64,000 nucleotides of DNA from Paenibacillus sp. DCT19. GTDB taxonomy: Bacteria > Bacillota > Bacilli > Paenibacillales > Paenibacillaceae. The stretch lies in NCBI RefSeq assembly GCF_003268635.1, contig NZ_CP029639.1, forward strand, positions 1,003,501 through 1,067,500, given 5' to 3'. A program made the translations under genes and the position numbers. The notes below the pieces were generated by a model. It made no database searches. It was not told where the DNA came from and saw only the letters and a list, made by a program, of their open reading frames with translations. Of the stretch, positions 1 to 8,205 are shown piece by piece (the first letter of the stretch is position 1; each line of letters opens with the position of its first letter).

Positions 1-2
1 TG

Positions 3-1048
3 GGTGGACCTTGGATTCTAATTGTTATGTTTGGATTACATTGGGCATTTATTCCGATCTTTATTAACAATATGGCAACCATCGGCTATGACTCCGTTAT
101 GGGCTTGCTGGCAGCCAATCAGTTTGCCATGGCAGGAGCGGCATTGGCTTTTGGACTGAGAGCCAAAGATAAACAAATGAGAACGTTAGGTATTTCTACG
201 GGAGGAACTACTTTGCTAGGTGTGAGTGAGCCGGCGTTGTACGGGTGTTACTTCCACAGAAAAAACCGCTAGTTATGGCGATTATCGGTGGTAGTGTGGG
301 TGGAGTCATCGGTGGAGCTTTCTTGTCCAAGGTATATGCCTTTGCTCCATCTGGCGTATTTGGTATTCCAGGTGCCGTCAACCCGCAAGGTGTTGATGCG
401 GGGTTCTACGGTTACGTTTTGCAGATGGCGGTAGGTCTTGTTGTGGGCTTCATCTTAACGTATTTGTGGGGATATAAACCTCGGAATGTATCCACCAAGT
501 CAGAGTCAGACACACATGGAGCAATAGCAGATGCGGAATCTGTAAAAGAAGTTCATGCAACACAGCATAGTTCAGCTTCAGTTCAGTCAGTAACGGCGTT
601 GACAGTGCATAGCCCACTGTCTGGTCAGGTAGTTCCACTTGCCAATGTGGCTGATGAAGCTTTCGCAAGTGAAGCAATGGGCAAGGGAGTGGCAATTATT
701 CCGTCCGCGGGAACCGTTGTCTCTCCGGTAGATGGCGTAGTAGCAACGATAACCAAGTCCAAACATGCAATTGCTGTCATTGGTAACGATGGGGTAGAGG
801 TACTCATCCATGTCGGAATGGATACTGTCAAACTGAAGGGTGAAGGCTTTACTCTCCATGTGAAGGAAGGAGATCAGGTTCATGTTGGCGATGTGTTGAT
901 GGAGGTCGATTTAGTGCTGATCCAAAATAAAGGCTTTGATATCGTTACTCCAGTAATCATCACGAATTCTGGCAGCTATGCATCAGTGAGTGGATTCGAA
1001 GCGGAAACAATTACCACAGGGACACCAATAATCTTAATTAAACCATAG
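3..1048 (+). CDS. PTS beta-glucoside-type permease, EIIC-EIIA part (5' partial, frameshifted)
   Basis: Membrane component of a sugar phosphotransferase system that imports and phosphorylates a sugar, probably a beta-glucoside. The gene enters from the left edge. Up to about 480 it encodes EIIC membrane segments including the family motif GVSEPALYG; after a hydrophilic linker, about 600-1040 encodes an EIIA(Glc)-type domain with the phosphorylatable His in VLIHVGMDT. The reading frame breaks at the G run 243-245: GVSEPALYG must continue into VLLPQKKP, which lies one frame over, and one extra G restores it. The EIIB domain, if present, lies outside the window. The sugar specificity is inferred from family resemblance only. 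A terminator follows. Confidence 0.85.
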
Positions 1049-1162
1049 TTGATCTGGTAGGTCGGGTAACTTCACTGCGCCCGATTGCACTAAGGGATAG
1101 TATCTCCATCCTAACTTATGAAGTATCCCTCTATATAAATATTTCAATTTCTGAAGCACCGA

Positions 1163-1188
1163 AGCCCGCGACTACAGCGGGCTTTTTT
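1163..1188 (+). terminator. Rho-independent terminator after the PTS gene
   Basis: Perfect 7-bp stem AGCCCGC/GCGGGCT with a 7-base loop, followed directly by a run of T. It ends the PTS transcript before the effector-binding gene. Confidence 0.85.
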
Positions 1189-1302
1189 ACGTAGAAGAAC
1201 AAAGGGGAAGCATAGTATTTCCATTCGTAAGACTCTTTTGATACAGTAGTTAAAGGTCTTCCTGAGGGAAGACACAAGCGCGAATTGGAGAGGGGAATTC
1301 TA

Positions 1303-1776
1303 ATGAATGTAAAGTATAACGTTATTGAGCAGCAGGCTCTTACTTTTGCCGGGATCAAACGAACCTTCTCTTGCGTAGACGGTGAGAATCTTAGAGGCAT
1401 TCCTCAAATGTGGCAAGAAGCTCTAGCTGAGGGGATTGAGGATCGACTGGGCGAGTTGAATAACGGGGTAATCCCTGGCTTGGTGGGTATCTGTGTAGAT
1501 CAGAGGCAATTACATGACGGGCAAATGGAGTACTGGATTGCTACCTCTCATTCGGGTGAAGTTCCAGCAGGCATGTATGGAATAGAGCTTCCTGCGGTGA
1601 AATGGGTTGTATTTGAAGCAGAAGAACTTGCGCCAGAAGCGATACAGCGCTTGTGGACATATATTATCTCTGAATGGTTCCCTACAGGTTCTTATGAGCA
1701 TGCAGGCATTCCGGAACTTGAAGTATACAGTGGTGACGGTGCTCCGCCCCAAGTGTGGATACCTGTAAAGTCGTAA
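1303..1776 (+). CDS. GyrI/AraC-type effector-binding domain protein
   Basis: A 157-residue stand-alone effector-binding domain of the family found at the C-terminus of AraC- and MerR-type regulators and in GyrI/Cass2-like proteins. The fold is indicated by the N-terminal strand 'ALTFAGIKRTF', the central 'VGICVDQ' and 'YWIATSHSGEVPAGM' segments, and the characteristic ending 'LEVYSGDG...VWIPVK'. No DNA-binding domain is present, so it may bind a small hydrophobic or cationic ligand. ATG 1303 was chosen because GGAGAGGGG lies just upstream; an in-frame TTG at 1285 is within that site. The ligand is unknown. Confidence 0.8.
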   Translation: MNVKYNVIEQQALTFAGIKRTFSCVDGENLRGIPQMWQEALAEGIEDRLGELNNGVIPGLVGICVDQRQLHDGQMEYWIATSHSGEVPAGMYGIELPAVKWVVFEAEELAPEAIQRLWTYIISEWFPTGSYEHAGIPELEVYSGDGAPPQVWIPVKS

Positions 1777-1818
1777 GCGGGTTAATTTCTAGAAGGTTCA
1801 ATCATTAGGAGGCGTATC

Positions 1819-2268
1819 ATGTTATCAACTCGGGTAATGGAGTACTGTGAGGATCAAGGCTGGTGGCATGAAGATGTCCCGGCAGATTATGAAGAAGCGT
1901 TACGGAAACTGGGTATTGATTTGGAGTCCGATTTTGCGCAGTTTTATTTGCATGCTGAAGATGGGCCTACATTCTATAGTAGAAATCAGGAGCTTTATCA
2001 GATTTGCTGGTTTATGGTGAATACCGTTTATATGGAAGACATCACTGTAGCACAGCTCACGTTGGGGCTACCGGAAGCATATATTCCGCTGGATAGCTTC
2101 GAGGGTGAGGGAGGATTCTTTTATAATCGTGTGACGGGCGAAGTTATTTTGGTTGAGCTCGGCGAATCAATTGAGCGTTTCCTTCGGGGAGAGAGTACAC
2201 CACAATGGTCGAATTTTAATGTTTTTCTAGAATGGTACTTCAAGCTCGATGAGGAACCTACGCAATGA
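1819..2268 (+). CDS. SMI1/KNR4-like hypothetical protein
   Basis: A 149-residue acidic soluble protein with no signal peptide. The segment 'LRKLGIDLESDFAQFYLHAEDG' followed by a Trp/Phe-rich beta region resembles the SMI1/KNR4 (SUKH) fold, which in bacteria is often used by toxin-immunity proteins but also by unrelated housekeeping proteins. No toxin gene is adjacent, so an immunity role is not supported here. A good Shine-Dalgarno AGGAGG precedes ATG 1819. It follows the effector-binding gene by 42 bases and may be co-transcribed. Confidence 0.6.
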   Translation: MLSTRVMEYCEDQGWWHEDVPADYEEALRKLGIDLESDFAQFYLHAEDGPTFYSRNQELYQICWFMVNTVYMEDITVAQLTLGLPEAYIPLDSFEGEGGFFYNRVTGEVILVELGESIERFLRGESTPQWSNFNVFLEWYFKLDEEPTQ

Positions 2269-2368
2269 AGGAAGGGTTATATTGAAGGAAAATGAAGTAA
2301 ATCTGAGCGTAGAGCAAGTTACGACCTAGCCTGGTGACATACCCAAGTGTCATAGCCAAAATCATGCA

Positions 2369-2393
2369 AAAAAGACGAGCCGCGGCTCGCCTT
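2369..2393 (-). terminator. Terminator of the CBS-domain gene
   Basis: Read on the minus strand, the self-complementary CGAGCCGCGGCTCG is followed after two bases by a run of T. It lies about 75 bases past the stop of the minus-strand CBS gene. Confidence 0.75.
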
Positions 2394-2467
2394 ATTTGTT
2401 TCACCCTCTTGTACAGCAGTGTAGCTTGGTGCTATGTAGCGTGCAGTGGGCAAGTGTTGTTTTTGCT

Positions 2468-2872
2468 CTAATCAGAGATATTGCGCGTATAGTATTCGAT
2501 AATGTCTTTACGACGGATGATGCCAAGGAACACACGATCCACATCAACAACAGGTACGAAATTTTGATCCGCTGCCAATGTCAGCATATCCTCCATTTCG
2601 GCCTCGATGTATACGCATTCATTGTATACACGATTGTTAATCTCATGTACCTCAACCTGATCCATATTATCAAAAGTCAATCCAGGCGTACTTCGCATTT
2701 TCCATAACAAGTCACCTTCGGACAGGGTAGCAACATATTTTCCATCCTGATCAATTACGGGTATGGCAGTATAATGCTGCGCTTCAAGCTGCTCGATTGC
2801 ATCCTTCATGGAAGCAGAAGACTTGATATAGGCCACTTCGGCTTTGGGGAGTAAAAAATAGCTGATTTCCAT
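2468..2872 (-). CDS. CBS-domain protein (CbpB/YkuL-like)
   Basis: A compact protein of about 134 residues made of two CBS motifs, the first around 'AIEQLEAQHYTAIPVIDQDGKYVATLSEGDLLW' in pieces and the second around 'NFVPVVDVDRVFLGIIRRKDI'. Stand-alone CBS pairs bind adenine nucleotides; the YkuL/CbpB group of Bacillus and Listeria binds cyclic di-AMP, which is a family-based suggestion here. ATG 2872 is favoured because AAGGAG lies seven bases upstream; ATG 2875 and GTG 2899 are alternatives. It is transcribed away from the penicillin-binding protein gene, and the divergent promoter region is between them. Confidence 0.8.
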   Translation of the reverse strand: MEISYFLLPKAEVAYIKSSASMKDAIEQLEAQHYTAIPVIDQDGKYVATLSEGDLLWKMRSTPGLTFDNMDQVEVHEINNRVYNECVYIEAEMEDMLTLAADQNFVPVVDVDRVFLGIIRRKDIIEYYTRNISD

Positions 2873-2968
2873 CATCGGGCTCCTTTGCAGTAATTTCACT
2901 CTCCTTATTTAAACATATTATGTGAGCATTCGGCTATTTTTAATGATAATTTCGTCAGATTTGTGCCA

Positions 2969-2997
2969 TTGTTTAAATGAGTTTGGAAATCTATAGT
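2969..2997 (+). promoter_or_regulatory. Sigma-A type promoter of the penicillin-binding protein gene
   Basis: TTGTTT, 17-base spacer, TATAGT, with the -10 ending 21 bases before the ATG and a GAGGTGA ribosome site between. Based on hexamer match and spacing only. Confidence 0.55.
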
Positions 2998-3018
2998 ATA
3001 TTGTAGAGGTGATATGAC

Positions 3019-5130
3019 ATGAAAAAGAAACATAAAATTTTGTACGGACTACTCCCGATCTTGTTTGCGGGTGGAGTCGGAATGTACTTATATATGCAAA
3101 ACGGTAAGGCTGAAGAAGCGAAGCCAGAGACCACTGTAGCCCAGTACATAGATCATCTGCAGAAAAAGGAATTCGATCAGCTATATACGATGATGACACC
3201 TGCTTCACTGGATGAATCTGGACTGAGCAGAGAACAGTTTGTGGAAAAGTATAATGCAATCTACTCTGGCATGGAGGTATCCGAGGTAAAGGCGGAAGTG
3301 AAACTGCGGGTCACCGAAACGACATCGGATTCCAACGAATCGGAATCCGGAACAAGTGAAAAAGCAAGCGCCGAGGGAACGAACCCTGACATCTACGAGG
3401 TGGACTATAGTCTGCAATTGACAACCTTGCTTGGCGACTTGAACGAAACTCAGTCGTTGAAACTTGTCAGACAAGAGCTTGAGGATGGCACTAAAGTCTG
3501 GCGGATTGATTGGCAGCCGTCGATGATTCTCAAAGATATGGTTAAAGGCAGTAAGGTGAGAGTGCGGACACTATTTCCGGAACGTGGCAGCATCGTAGAT
3601 CATGAAGGAATGCCTCTTGCTACAAAAGGGTCGGTCAATGAATGGGGCATTGTGCCAGGAGAGCTGGGCGACAACCCAGATGCAATACTTGCCCAGATTG
3701 CTCAGCATTACAACGTGTCTGTAGACGCCATTAATAAGCTATTAGACCAGAAGTGGGTGAAGCCAGAATATTTTGTTCCGATTGCTACGACCGATGAATC
3801 CAGCGTGCCTGACGGGCTAAATGGCGTGAAGCTGCAATCCAAAACCATTCGATACTACCCGCTGGGTGAAGCGGCTGCTCATCTGGTTGGTTATGTGCGT
3901 AAAGTGACAAAAGAGGATCTGGATAAAGATACCGAAGGTTATTACCGGGCAGAGGACTGGATTGGTAAAGCTGGCCTGGAGCAATCCATGGAGAAACAAC
4001 TTCGCGGCGAGCGAGGTGGCTTGATTGAGATAACGGATGAACTAGGAAATGTACGATCTGAGTTAATTCGTAAAGATGCCGTCGATGGACAAGATGTACA
4101 GTTGACCATTGATGCGCAAACACAGCGAAAATTGTATCAGACCCTTTCCAGCGGTGGAGACGCCGGAGCCATGGTGCTGATGAATCCGACAGATGGCCAT
4201 CTACTTGCTATGGCTAGTGCGCCAGCCTACGATCCAAATAAAATGGTTACAGGTCTTACGCAGGCGGAGTGGGATGCGTATTCCGCAGATGAAGGGTTAC
4301 CTTTTATCAATCGATTCACGAATCGTTATGCACCAGGATCAACGTTCAAAGCAATAACGGCAGCAGCAGGACTTATGGAGAACGTAACTACTGCGGATAA
4401 GGAACATGATATCCCTGGTTTACAATGGCGTAAGGATGAGAGCTGGGGCGGTTATTATGTGAAACGTGTGAAGAGTGTATCACCGGTGAATATGGTCGAT
4501 GCCTTGGTCTATTCAGACAATATCTATTTTGCCCAAGAAGCCATTGAGATGGGAAGTGCCAAATTCATCGAAGGTATTCAAAAGTTTGGATTCGGTGATA
4601 ACTTCGGATTGGACGAATTGTATTTGAAGCCAAGCCAGTATGCAAATGAGGCGCATCTGGATCTTGCATCAGAGGTGCTTCTCGCCGATACGTCCTACGG
4701 TCAAGGAGAGATGTTGATGTCTCCGATCCATCTGGCGACTTCGTTTACACCCTTTATTAATGAAGGGAAAATGGTGAAGCCAGTACTGATTATAGGCAAA
4801 GAAACATCTGAACCCGAGGTGATTATCACACCTGATGTTGCAGCTACGGTGAAGGATGCACTCGGTCAAGTCGTTACCCGTTCAGGTGGAACGGCTCATT
4901 CCCTTAATCCGCTACCAGGAGAACTGGCCGCCAAGACGGGAACCGCAGAATTGAAAGCGAAGAAAGGAGAGAAAGGACAGGAGAACGGATTCGTCGTGGT
5001 GTTTGATACCGAGTCCCCGTCCTTCCTCATCTCTGCTGTCATCGAACAAGTGAACGGCCGGGGCGGAAGTCATTATGTCGTGGATAAGCTAGAGCCGTTT
5101 CTGGAGAAATTGAACGTACCGGCATCATGA
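3019..5130 (+). CDS. Class B penicillin-binding protein, MecA/PbpC type
   Basis: A membrane-anchored D,D-transpeptidase of 703 residues that cross-links peptidoglycan outside the cell. Residues about 5-25 form the single anchoring helix. An NTF2-like MecA_N domain follows (about 35-165, starting 'AQYIDHLQKKEFDQLYTM'), then the dimerisation domain, then the transpeptidase domain. The three active-site motifs are intact: S441-T-F-K444, S499-D-N501 and K639-T-G641. The overall plan matches Bacillus PBP3 (PbpC) and MecA-like low-affinity enzymes. The gene has its own promoter and terminator, so it is monocistronic. Low beta-lactam affinity would be a family-based guess and cannot be read from sequence. 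Confidence 0.93.
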   Translation: MKKKHKILYGLLPILFAGGVGMYLYMQNGKAEEAKPETTVAQYIDHLQKKEFDQLYTMMTPASLDESGLSREQFVEKYNAIYSGMEVSEVKAEVKLRVTETTSDSNESESGTSEKASAEGTNPDIYEVDYSLQLTTLLGDLNETQSLKLVRQELEDGTKVWRIDWQPSMILKDMVKGSKVRVRTLFPERGSIVDHEGMPLATKGSVNEWGIVPGELGDNPDAILAQIAQHYNVSVDAINKLLDQKWVKPEYFVPIATTDESSVPDGLNGVKLQSKTIRYYPLGEAAAHLVGYVRKVTKEDLDKDTEGYYRAEDWIGKAGLEQSMEKQLRGERGGLIEITDELGNVRSELIRKDAVDGQDVQLTIDAQTQRKLYQTLSSGGDAGAMVLMNPTDGHLLAMASAPAYDPNKMVTGLTQAEWDAYSADEGLPFINRFTNRYAPGSTFKAITAAAGLMENVTTADKEHDIPGLQWRKDESWGGYYVKRVKSVSPVNMVDALVYSDNIYFAQEAIEMGSAKFIEGIQKFGFGDNFGLDELYLKPSQYANEAHLDLASEVLLADTSYGQGEMLMSPIHLATSFTPFINEGKMVKPVLIIGKETSEPEVIITPDVAATVKDALGQVVTRSGGTAHSLNPLPGELAAKTGTAELKAKKGEKGQENGFVVVFDTESPSFLISAVIEQVNGRGGSHYVVDKLEPFLEKLNVPAS

Positions 5131-5138
5131 TAATATAT

Positions 5139-5190
5139 AACAGCCCACCAGACCTGAATTGCATTGCCAAAGGTCTGGTGGGCTGTTTCT
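5139..5190 (+). terminator. Strong terminator after the penicillin-binding protein gene
   Basis: Perfect 15-bp stem (5141-5155 with 5171-5185) followed by TTTcTTTG, placed between two convergent genes. Confidence 0.9.
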
Positions 5191-5219
5191 TTGTTATTTT
5201 TTAGCTAGACTATAGAGCT

Positions 5220-5972
5220 TTATTTACGTGCTGTTATCATGAAACGTGCGGCGTTTGTCCGAATTCCCTGATCACACTGATATTGCTGAATAAAACGCTG
5301 GAACGTCTGCACATCTGTAGCCCGTTCTCCGAAACCAGGAATAATCGGCGCATGGGTTAACAGGAAGAGCAGATCTTCTGGACGAGAATAATACTCGGTC
5401 GCATTATATTCCTTGAGTTGAACATCACGGAATCCAGCTTCACGTAGCTCGTTCACATATCTCTCCGCTAATGGGCTTGTTGGCAAATCTTCGGTTGCCT
5501 TGAAGCCGAAGGTTTCTTTGATGTTATATTTATCATTTTCCCGAACCTGCTGGGTCAGAAACATACCTCCATCAGCGAGTACACGATATGCTTCTGATGC
5601 GCAGAAGGGAGCATGTCTGCAAGAAATGATATTGAAAAATTGATCCGGGAATTGAAGTTGCTCGGCATTCATCTGCACAAATCGGACGTTGGAGTGGCCT
5701 GACTTGAGAAGATTACGCTGGGCAGTCTCCATCATGCCGTGGGAAAGATCGATCCCAACAAGTAATGACGCAGACGCTGCATGAGCGAGTAGAGATTCTC
5801 CGCCACCTGTGCCAATGTCGAGTAAGAGATCAGAGGGACGTATGTGGCGTATAACTTCAGTATACAGGTTCCATAGGACACCTTCGGATACAACCTGAAT
5901 GGAACTAAAATCCCAACCGTTGATCGCCCCGATCTGTTCATAAAAAGCATCATATTGTATGGTTTGTTTCAT
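5220..5972 (-). CDS. Class I SAM-dependent methyltransferase
   Basis: A 250-residue Rossmann-fold methyltransferase of the Methyltransf_11 type. Motif I is LLDIGTGGGE (about residues 50-59), the acidic end of beta-2 is 'VGIDLS', and the motif-III-like 'NIISCRHA' and post-I 'FVQMNAEQLQFPD' follow. The substrate cannot be read from the sequence. ATG 5972 is chosen because GGAGGA lies six bases upstream; the longer frame from 6005 lacks a ribosome site. It converges on the preceding penicillin-binding protein gene. Confidence 0.85.
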   Translation of the reverse strand: MKQTIQYDAFYEQIGAINGWDFSSIQVVSEGVLWNLYTEVIRHIRPSDLLLDIGTGGGESLLAHAASASLLVGIDLSHGMMETAQRNLLKSGHSNVRFVQMNAEQLQFPDQFFNIISCRHAPFCASEAYRVLADGGMFLTQQVRENDKYNIKETFGFKATEDLPTSPLAERYVNELREAGFRDVQLKEYNATEYYSRPEDLLFLLTHAPIIPGFGERATDVQTFQRFIQQYQCDQGIRTNAARFMITARK

Positions 5973-6013
5973 TCGTATTCCTCCAAATTTGAGTTGATAC
6001 AACAAGTGGTAAT

Positions 6014-6135
6014 GTTATTCACGTTCGATACAGTAACCTGCTGAGTTAGGTCAAGAAGACAGACGTATCCCTGCATAGCTGTTACGCGTTTTGACCCAGC
6101 CCGATAACTAATTACTTCGAACGAATTGGAATAAC
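6014..6135. repeat. Imperfect inverted-repeat segment
   Basis: GTTATTC..GTTCG at 6014-6027 is mirrored by CGAAC..GAATAAC ending at 6135, enclosing about 100 bases in which GGTCAA and TTTGACC are also complementary. It may be a small dispersed repeat or structured leader; only one copy is seen in this window. Confidence 0.3.
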
Positions 6136-6178
6136 ATGCTTGTCACCTCACCATTTGGAATATAACCAGTATAATCAT

Positions 6179-6207
6179 TTGACAGCCTATATGCGAAATG
6201 TTATTTT
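6179..6207 (+). promoter_or_regulatory. Promoter of the VOC protein gene
   Basis: Consensus -35 TTGACA, 17-base spacer, -10 TATTTT, with the coding start 36 bases downstream. Confidence 0.6.
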
Positions 6208-6242
6208 GAGTTGGAATCTAATTCAACAGATCGAGGTGATCG

Positions 6243-6665
6243 ATGGTGGCTGTAAGCGCAAATCAGATTTTTGTTAACCTACCCGTCAAAGATTTGAAGA
6301 AATCAGTGGAGTTTTTCACCAAGATCGGTTTTGAATTTAATGCTAATTTTACGGATGAATCAACCACCTGTATGATCATTGGGGACAACATTTATGCTAT
6401 GCTGCTGGTGGAAGAGCGTTTTCTATCGTTCATTCCTAAGAAAATCTCTAATGCTGCCGAGACGGCCGAAGTTATCGTTGCGCTATCCGTAGATAGCCGT
6501 GAACAGGTCGATCAGATTGTACAAGCTGCTCTGGATGCAGGCGGCAAGCACTACAACGATCCGCAGGATCATGGCTTCATGTATGGCTGGAGTTTTCAAG
6601 ATCTGGACGATCACTTGTGGGAAATAACTTATATGGATATGAGTGCATTCCCTGCTGGAGAATAA
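6243..6665 (+). CDS. VOC-superfamily protein (glyoxalase/bleomycin-resistance fold, COG3607-like)
   Basis: A 140-residue protein with the paired beta-alpha-beta-beta-beta modules of the vicinal oxygen chelate superfamily. The first module begins 'IFVNLPVKDLKKSVEFFTKIGF' in parts and the second ends in 'GWSFQDLDDHLWEITYMD', with the conserved Asp-Asp-His-Leu-Trp-Glu typical of predicted lactoylglutathione-lyase-like proteins (COG3607). The catalytic substrate is unknown; many relatives are metal-binding enzymes or resistance proteins. It is a single-gene unit with a consensus promoter and a strong terminator. Confidence 0.85.
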   Translation: MVAVSANQIFVNLPVKDLKKSVEFFTKIGFEFNANFTDESTTCMIIGDNIYAMLLVEERFLSFIPKKISNAAETAEVIVALSVDSREQVDQIVQAALDAGGKHYNDPQDHGFMYGWSFQDLDDHLWEITYMDMSAFPAGE

Positions 6666-6710
6666 TTGAACATTAAGCATATAAACAATAAAGTGTATAC
6701 ATTAAATGAG

Positions 6711-6746
6711 ATAACCTTCCTATGCCATAGGAAGGTTATTTTTTTG
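6711..6746 (+). terminator. Terminator after the VOC gene
   Basis: Perfect 13-bp stem 6711-6723/6727-6739 with a 3-base loop followed by seven T. Confidence 0.9.
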
Positions 6747-6844
6747 AGAAATCTATCGTACATACAGCATTCACACAGCCCCTCGAATATGGACATGAAT
6801 AACATAGAGCATGCATGACCACAACGATGTACAGGGAGATGGAT

Positions 6845-7027
6845 ATGAACCGTTCCAATGTGAAAAGTTACCGTTATCGTGTCGGGAAGAATCAGTACAT
6901 TGTCATTCAGATTCACCAAACTGCCAAAGGTTACGCGGAGTCTGGGAATGTGCTTGCGAGTAATGCTGTTAATGTTCAGATTATAAAAGAGAAGAAGAAG
7001 GGAAGCAGATCCTCGCGTAAACGCTAG
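6845..7027 (+). CDS. Small basic hypothetical protein
   Basis: A 60-residue protein starting MNRSNVKSYRY with a highly basic tail (KEKKKGSRSSRKR). The middle contains 'GYAESGNVLASNAVNVQI'. ATG 6845 is preferred because AGGGAGATGG lies directly upstream; a longer frame from 6815 lacks such a site. It is followed on the same strand by a second tiny protein with a similar Gly-Asn...Ala-Asn...Asn core, so the two may be diverged relatives. No family was recognised. Confidence 0.6.
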   Translation: MNRSNVKSYRYRVGKNQYIVIQIHQTAKGYAESGNVLASNAVNVQIIKEKKKGSRSSRKR

Positions 7028-7130
7028 TCTGGTCAACGAATCAACCAATCAATGAATCAATGAATGCGAAGTGTCCACCATGCTTCTGTTTCTACAAAAG
7101 AGAACGATTAAGACTGGGAGGTAGATCGGT

Positions 7131-7301
7131 GTGGCTAAGAAAAAACAAGCTAAACACGTAAACCGGGTAGAGGTAGACAAAAGTCGTTTGAAGTTTCATG
7201 CGACACAATCTGCGAAAGCTTCGGTGGGTCAGGGTGGTAATGCCTTCGCCATCAATGCCAATGAACTCGGGAATATTAGGGTACGTGCGGGACAACAATA
7301 A
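7131..7301 (+). CDS. Small basic hypothetical protein
   Basis: A 56-residue protein read from GTG 7131, with GGGAGG ten bases upstream. It begins VAKKKQAKHVNRVEVDKSR and ends NIRVRAGQQ. The segment 'QGGNAFAINANELGNIRV' is reminiscent of 'ESGNVLASNAVNVQI' in the preceding small protein. A clean ribosome site, an ideal terminator and the spacing make translation likely. Its function is unknown; the basic character suggests nucleic-acid contact, but that is only a guess. Confidence 0.6.
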   Translation: MAKKKQAKHVNRVEVDKSRLKFHATQSAKASVGQGGNAFAINANELGNIRVRAGQQ

Positions 7302-7330
7302 TCGGTATTAAGCCAAATAAATAGAAGCTA

Positions 7331-7358
7331 AGAAGGTGCCGGATGGCACCTTCTTTGT
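7331..7358 (+). terminator. Terminator after the small-protein pair
   Basis: AGAAGGTGCC, four-base loop, GGCACCTTCT, then a short T-rich tail. The stem is a perfect 10 bp. Confidence 0.85.
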
Positions 7359-7467
7359 TGTATATTAGACTGCCATTAACGCTGGAGAAGAGAGAAGTCA
7401 CGTGAAGAGGCGAACCGGGTATGTCATTTTTGTCACGAAAACAACCGGGATAGGATATTGCTTATTA

Positions 7468-7500
7468 AACATTCATCCGTTAAAATATAGAACGAATGTT
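7468..7500 (+). promoter_or_regulatory. Putative TetR operator over the regulator promoter
   Basis: Inverted repeat AACATTC (7468-7474) and GAATGTT (7494-7500) enclosing the AT-rich TTAAAATATAG, which could hold the -10. Its position directly upstream of the tetR-like gene suggests autorepression. This is inferred from symmetry and location. Confidence 0.5.
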
Positions 7501-7537
7501 CAGTATGCAAGCAGTATGTAAGAAACGGAGTGAAAGA

Positions 7538-8137
7538 ATGAACAAAAAGCAACTTCAAACAGAGCAGACGAAGAAGAAACTAGCGGATGCCTCTAGAGCT
7601 CTTTTTGTGCAAAAAGGCTATAAGGCAACATCCATTGAAGATATCGTGGCGGCAACGGGAAGCAGCAAGGGCAATATATATTACCATTTCAAAAGTAAAG
7701 AAGGTCTCTTTCTATATTTGATCGATGAATGGGATCGGGAATGGGAAGAAAATTGGACAGCCAAGGAGCATCTCTATCGCACCTCTACCGAGAAAATTTA
7801 CGGTCTGGCGGAACAGCTTGTCCTGGATGAGATGAATCACCCACTGACCAAGGCAGCCGATGAATTCTTCACCAAGGAGAAGAAAGAGAACGATATCGAA
7901 GAACGCATCACGGTGATGTTTGAGCGGCATATTCAATTTAACAGACAACTGGTACAAGAGGGGATCGATAACGGAGAGTTCAAGGCCGACAACGTAGATC
8001 ACCTCGCGCTTATATTGGAAAGTACCATTATCGGACTAAGTCACATGTCGCGCAGTATGGAGCCAGAACAGGCTCTTGCCTTATATCGTCACGCTGCAAG
8101 TGTATTCTTGCACGGCATTGCAAAAGATAAGGATTGA
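7538..8137 (+). CDS. TetR/AcrR family transcriptional regulator
   Basis: A 199-residue repressor-type protein. The N-terminal helix-turn-helix is 'TSIEDIVAATGSSKGNIYYHFKSKEGLF' in consecutive parts (about residues 31-58), the standard TetR DNA-binding unit; the rest is the all-helical ligand-binding and dimerisation domain. ATG 7538 has CGGAG upstream. The gene lies 68 bases before an MFS efflux gene on the same strand, the usual arrangement for a ligand-responsive repressor controlling its pump. A matching inverted repeat lies just upstream. The inducer is unknown. Confidence 0.9.
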   Translation: MNKKQLQTEQTKKKLADASRALFVQKGYKATSIEDIVAATGSSKGNIYYHFKSKEGLFLYLIDEWDREWEENWTAKEHLYRTSTEKIYGLAEQLVLDEMNHPLTKAADEFFTKEKKENDIEERITVMFERHIQFNRQLVQEGIDNGEFKADNVDHLALILESTIIGLSHMSRSMEPEQALALYRHAASVFLHGIAKDKD

Positions 8138-8205
8138 ACATAGGGTTGCCACTTGAACGGAATATATGAGCAGGCAACATTTTGACAACTACGGAGGATG
8201 CAATC

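Noticed and set aside
1285..1302. Upstream TTG start for the effector-binding protein.
   Set aside because: The Shine-Dalgarno sequence overlaps that codon region and matches ATG 1303.
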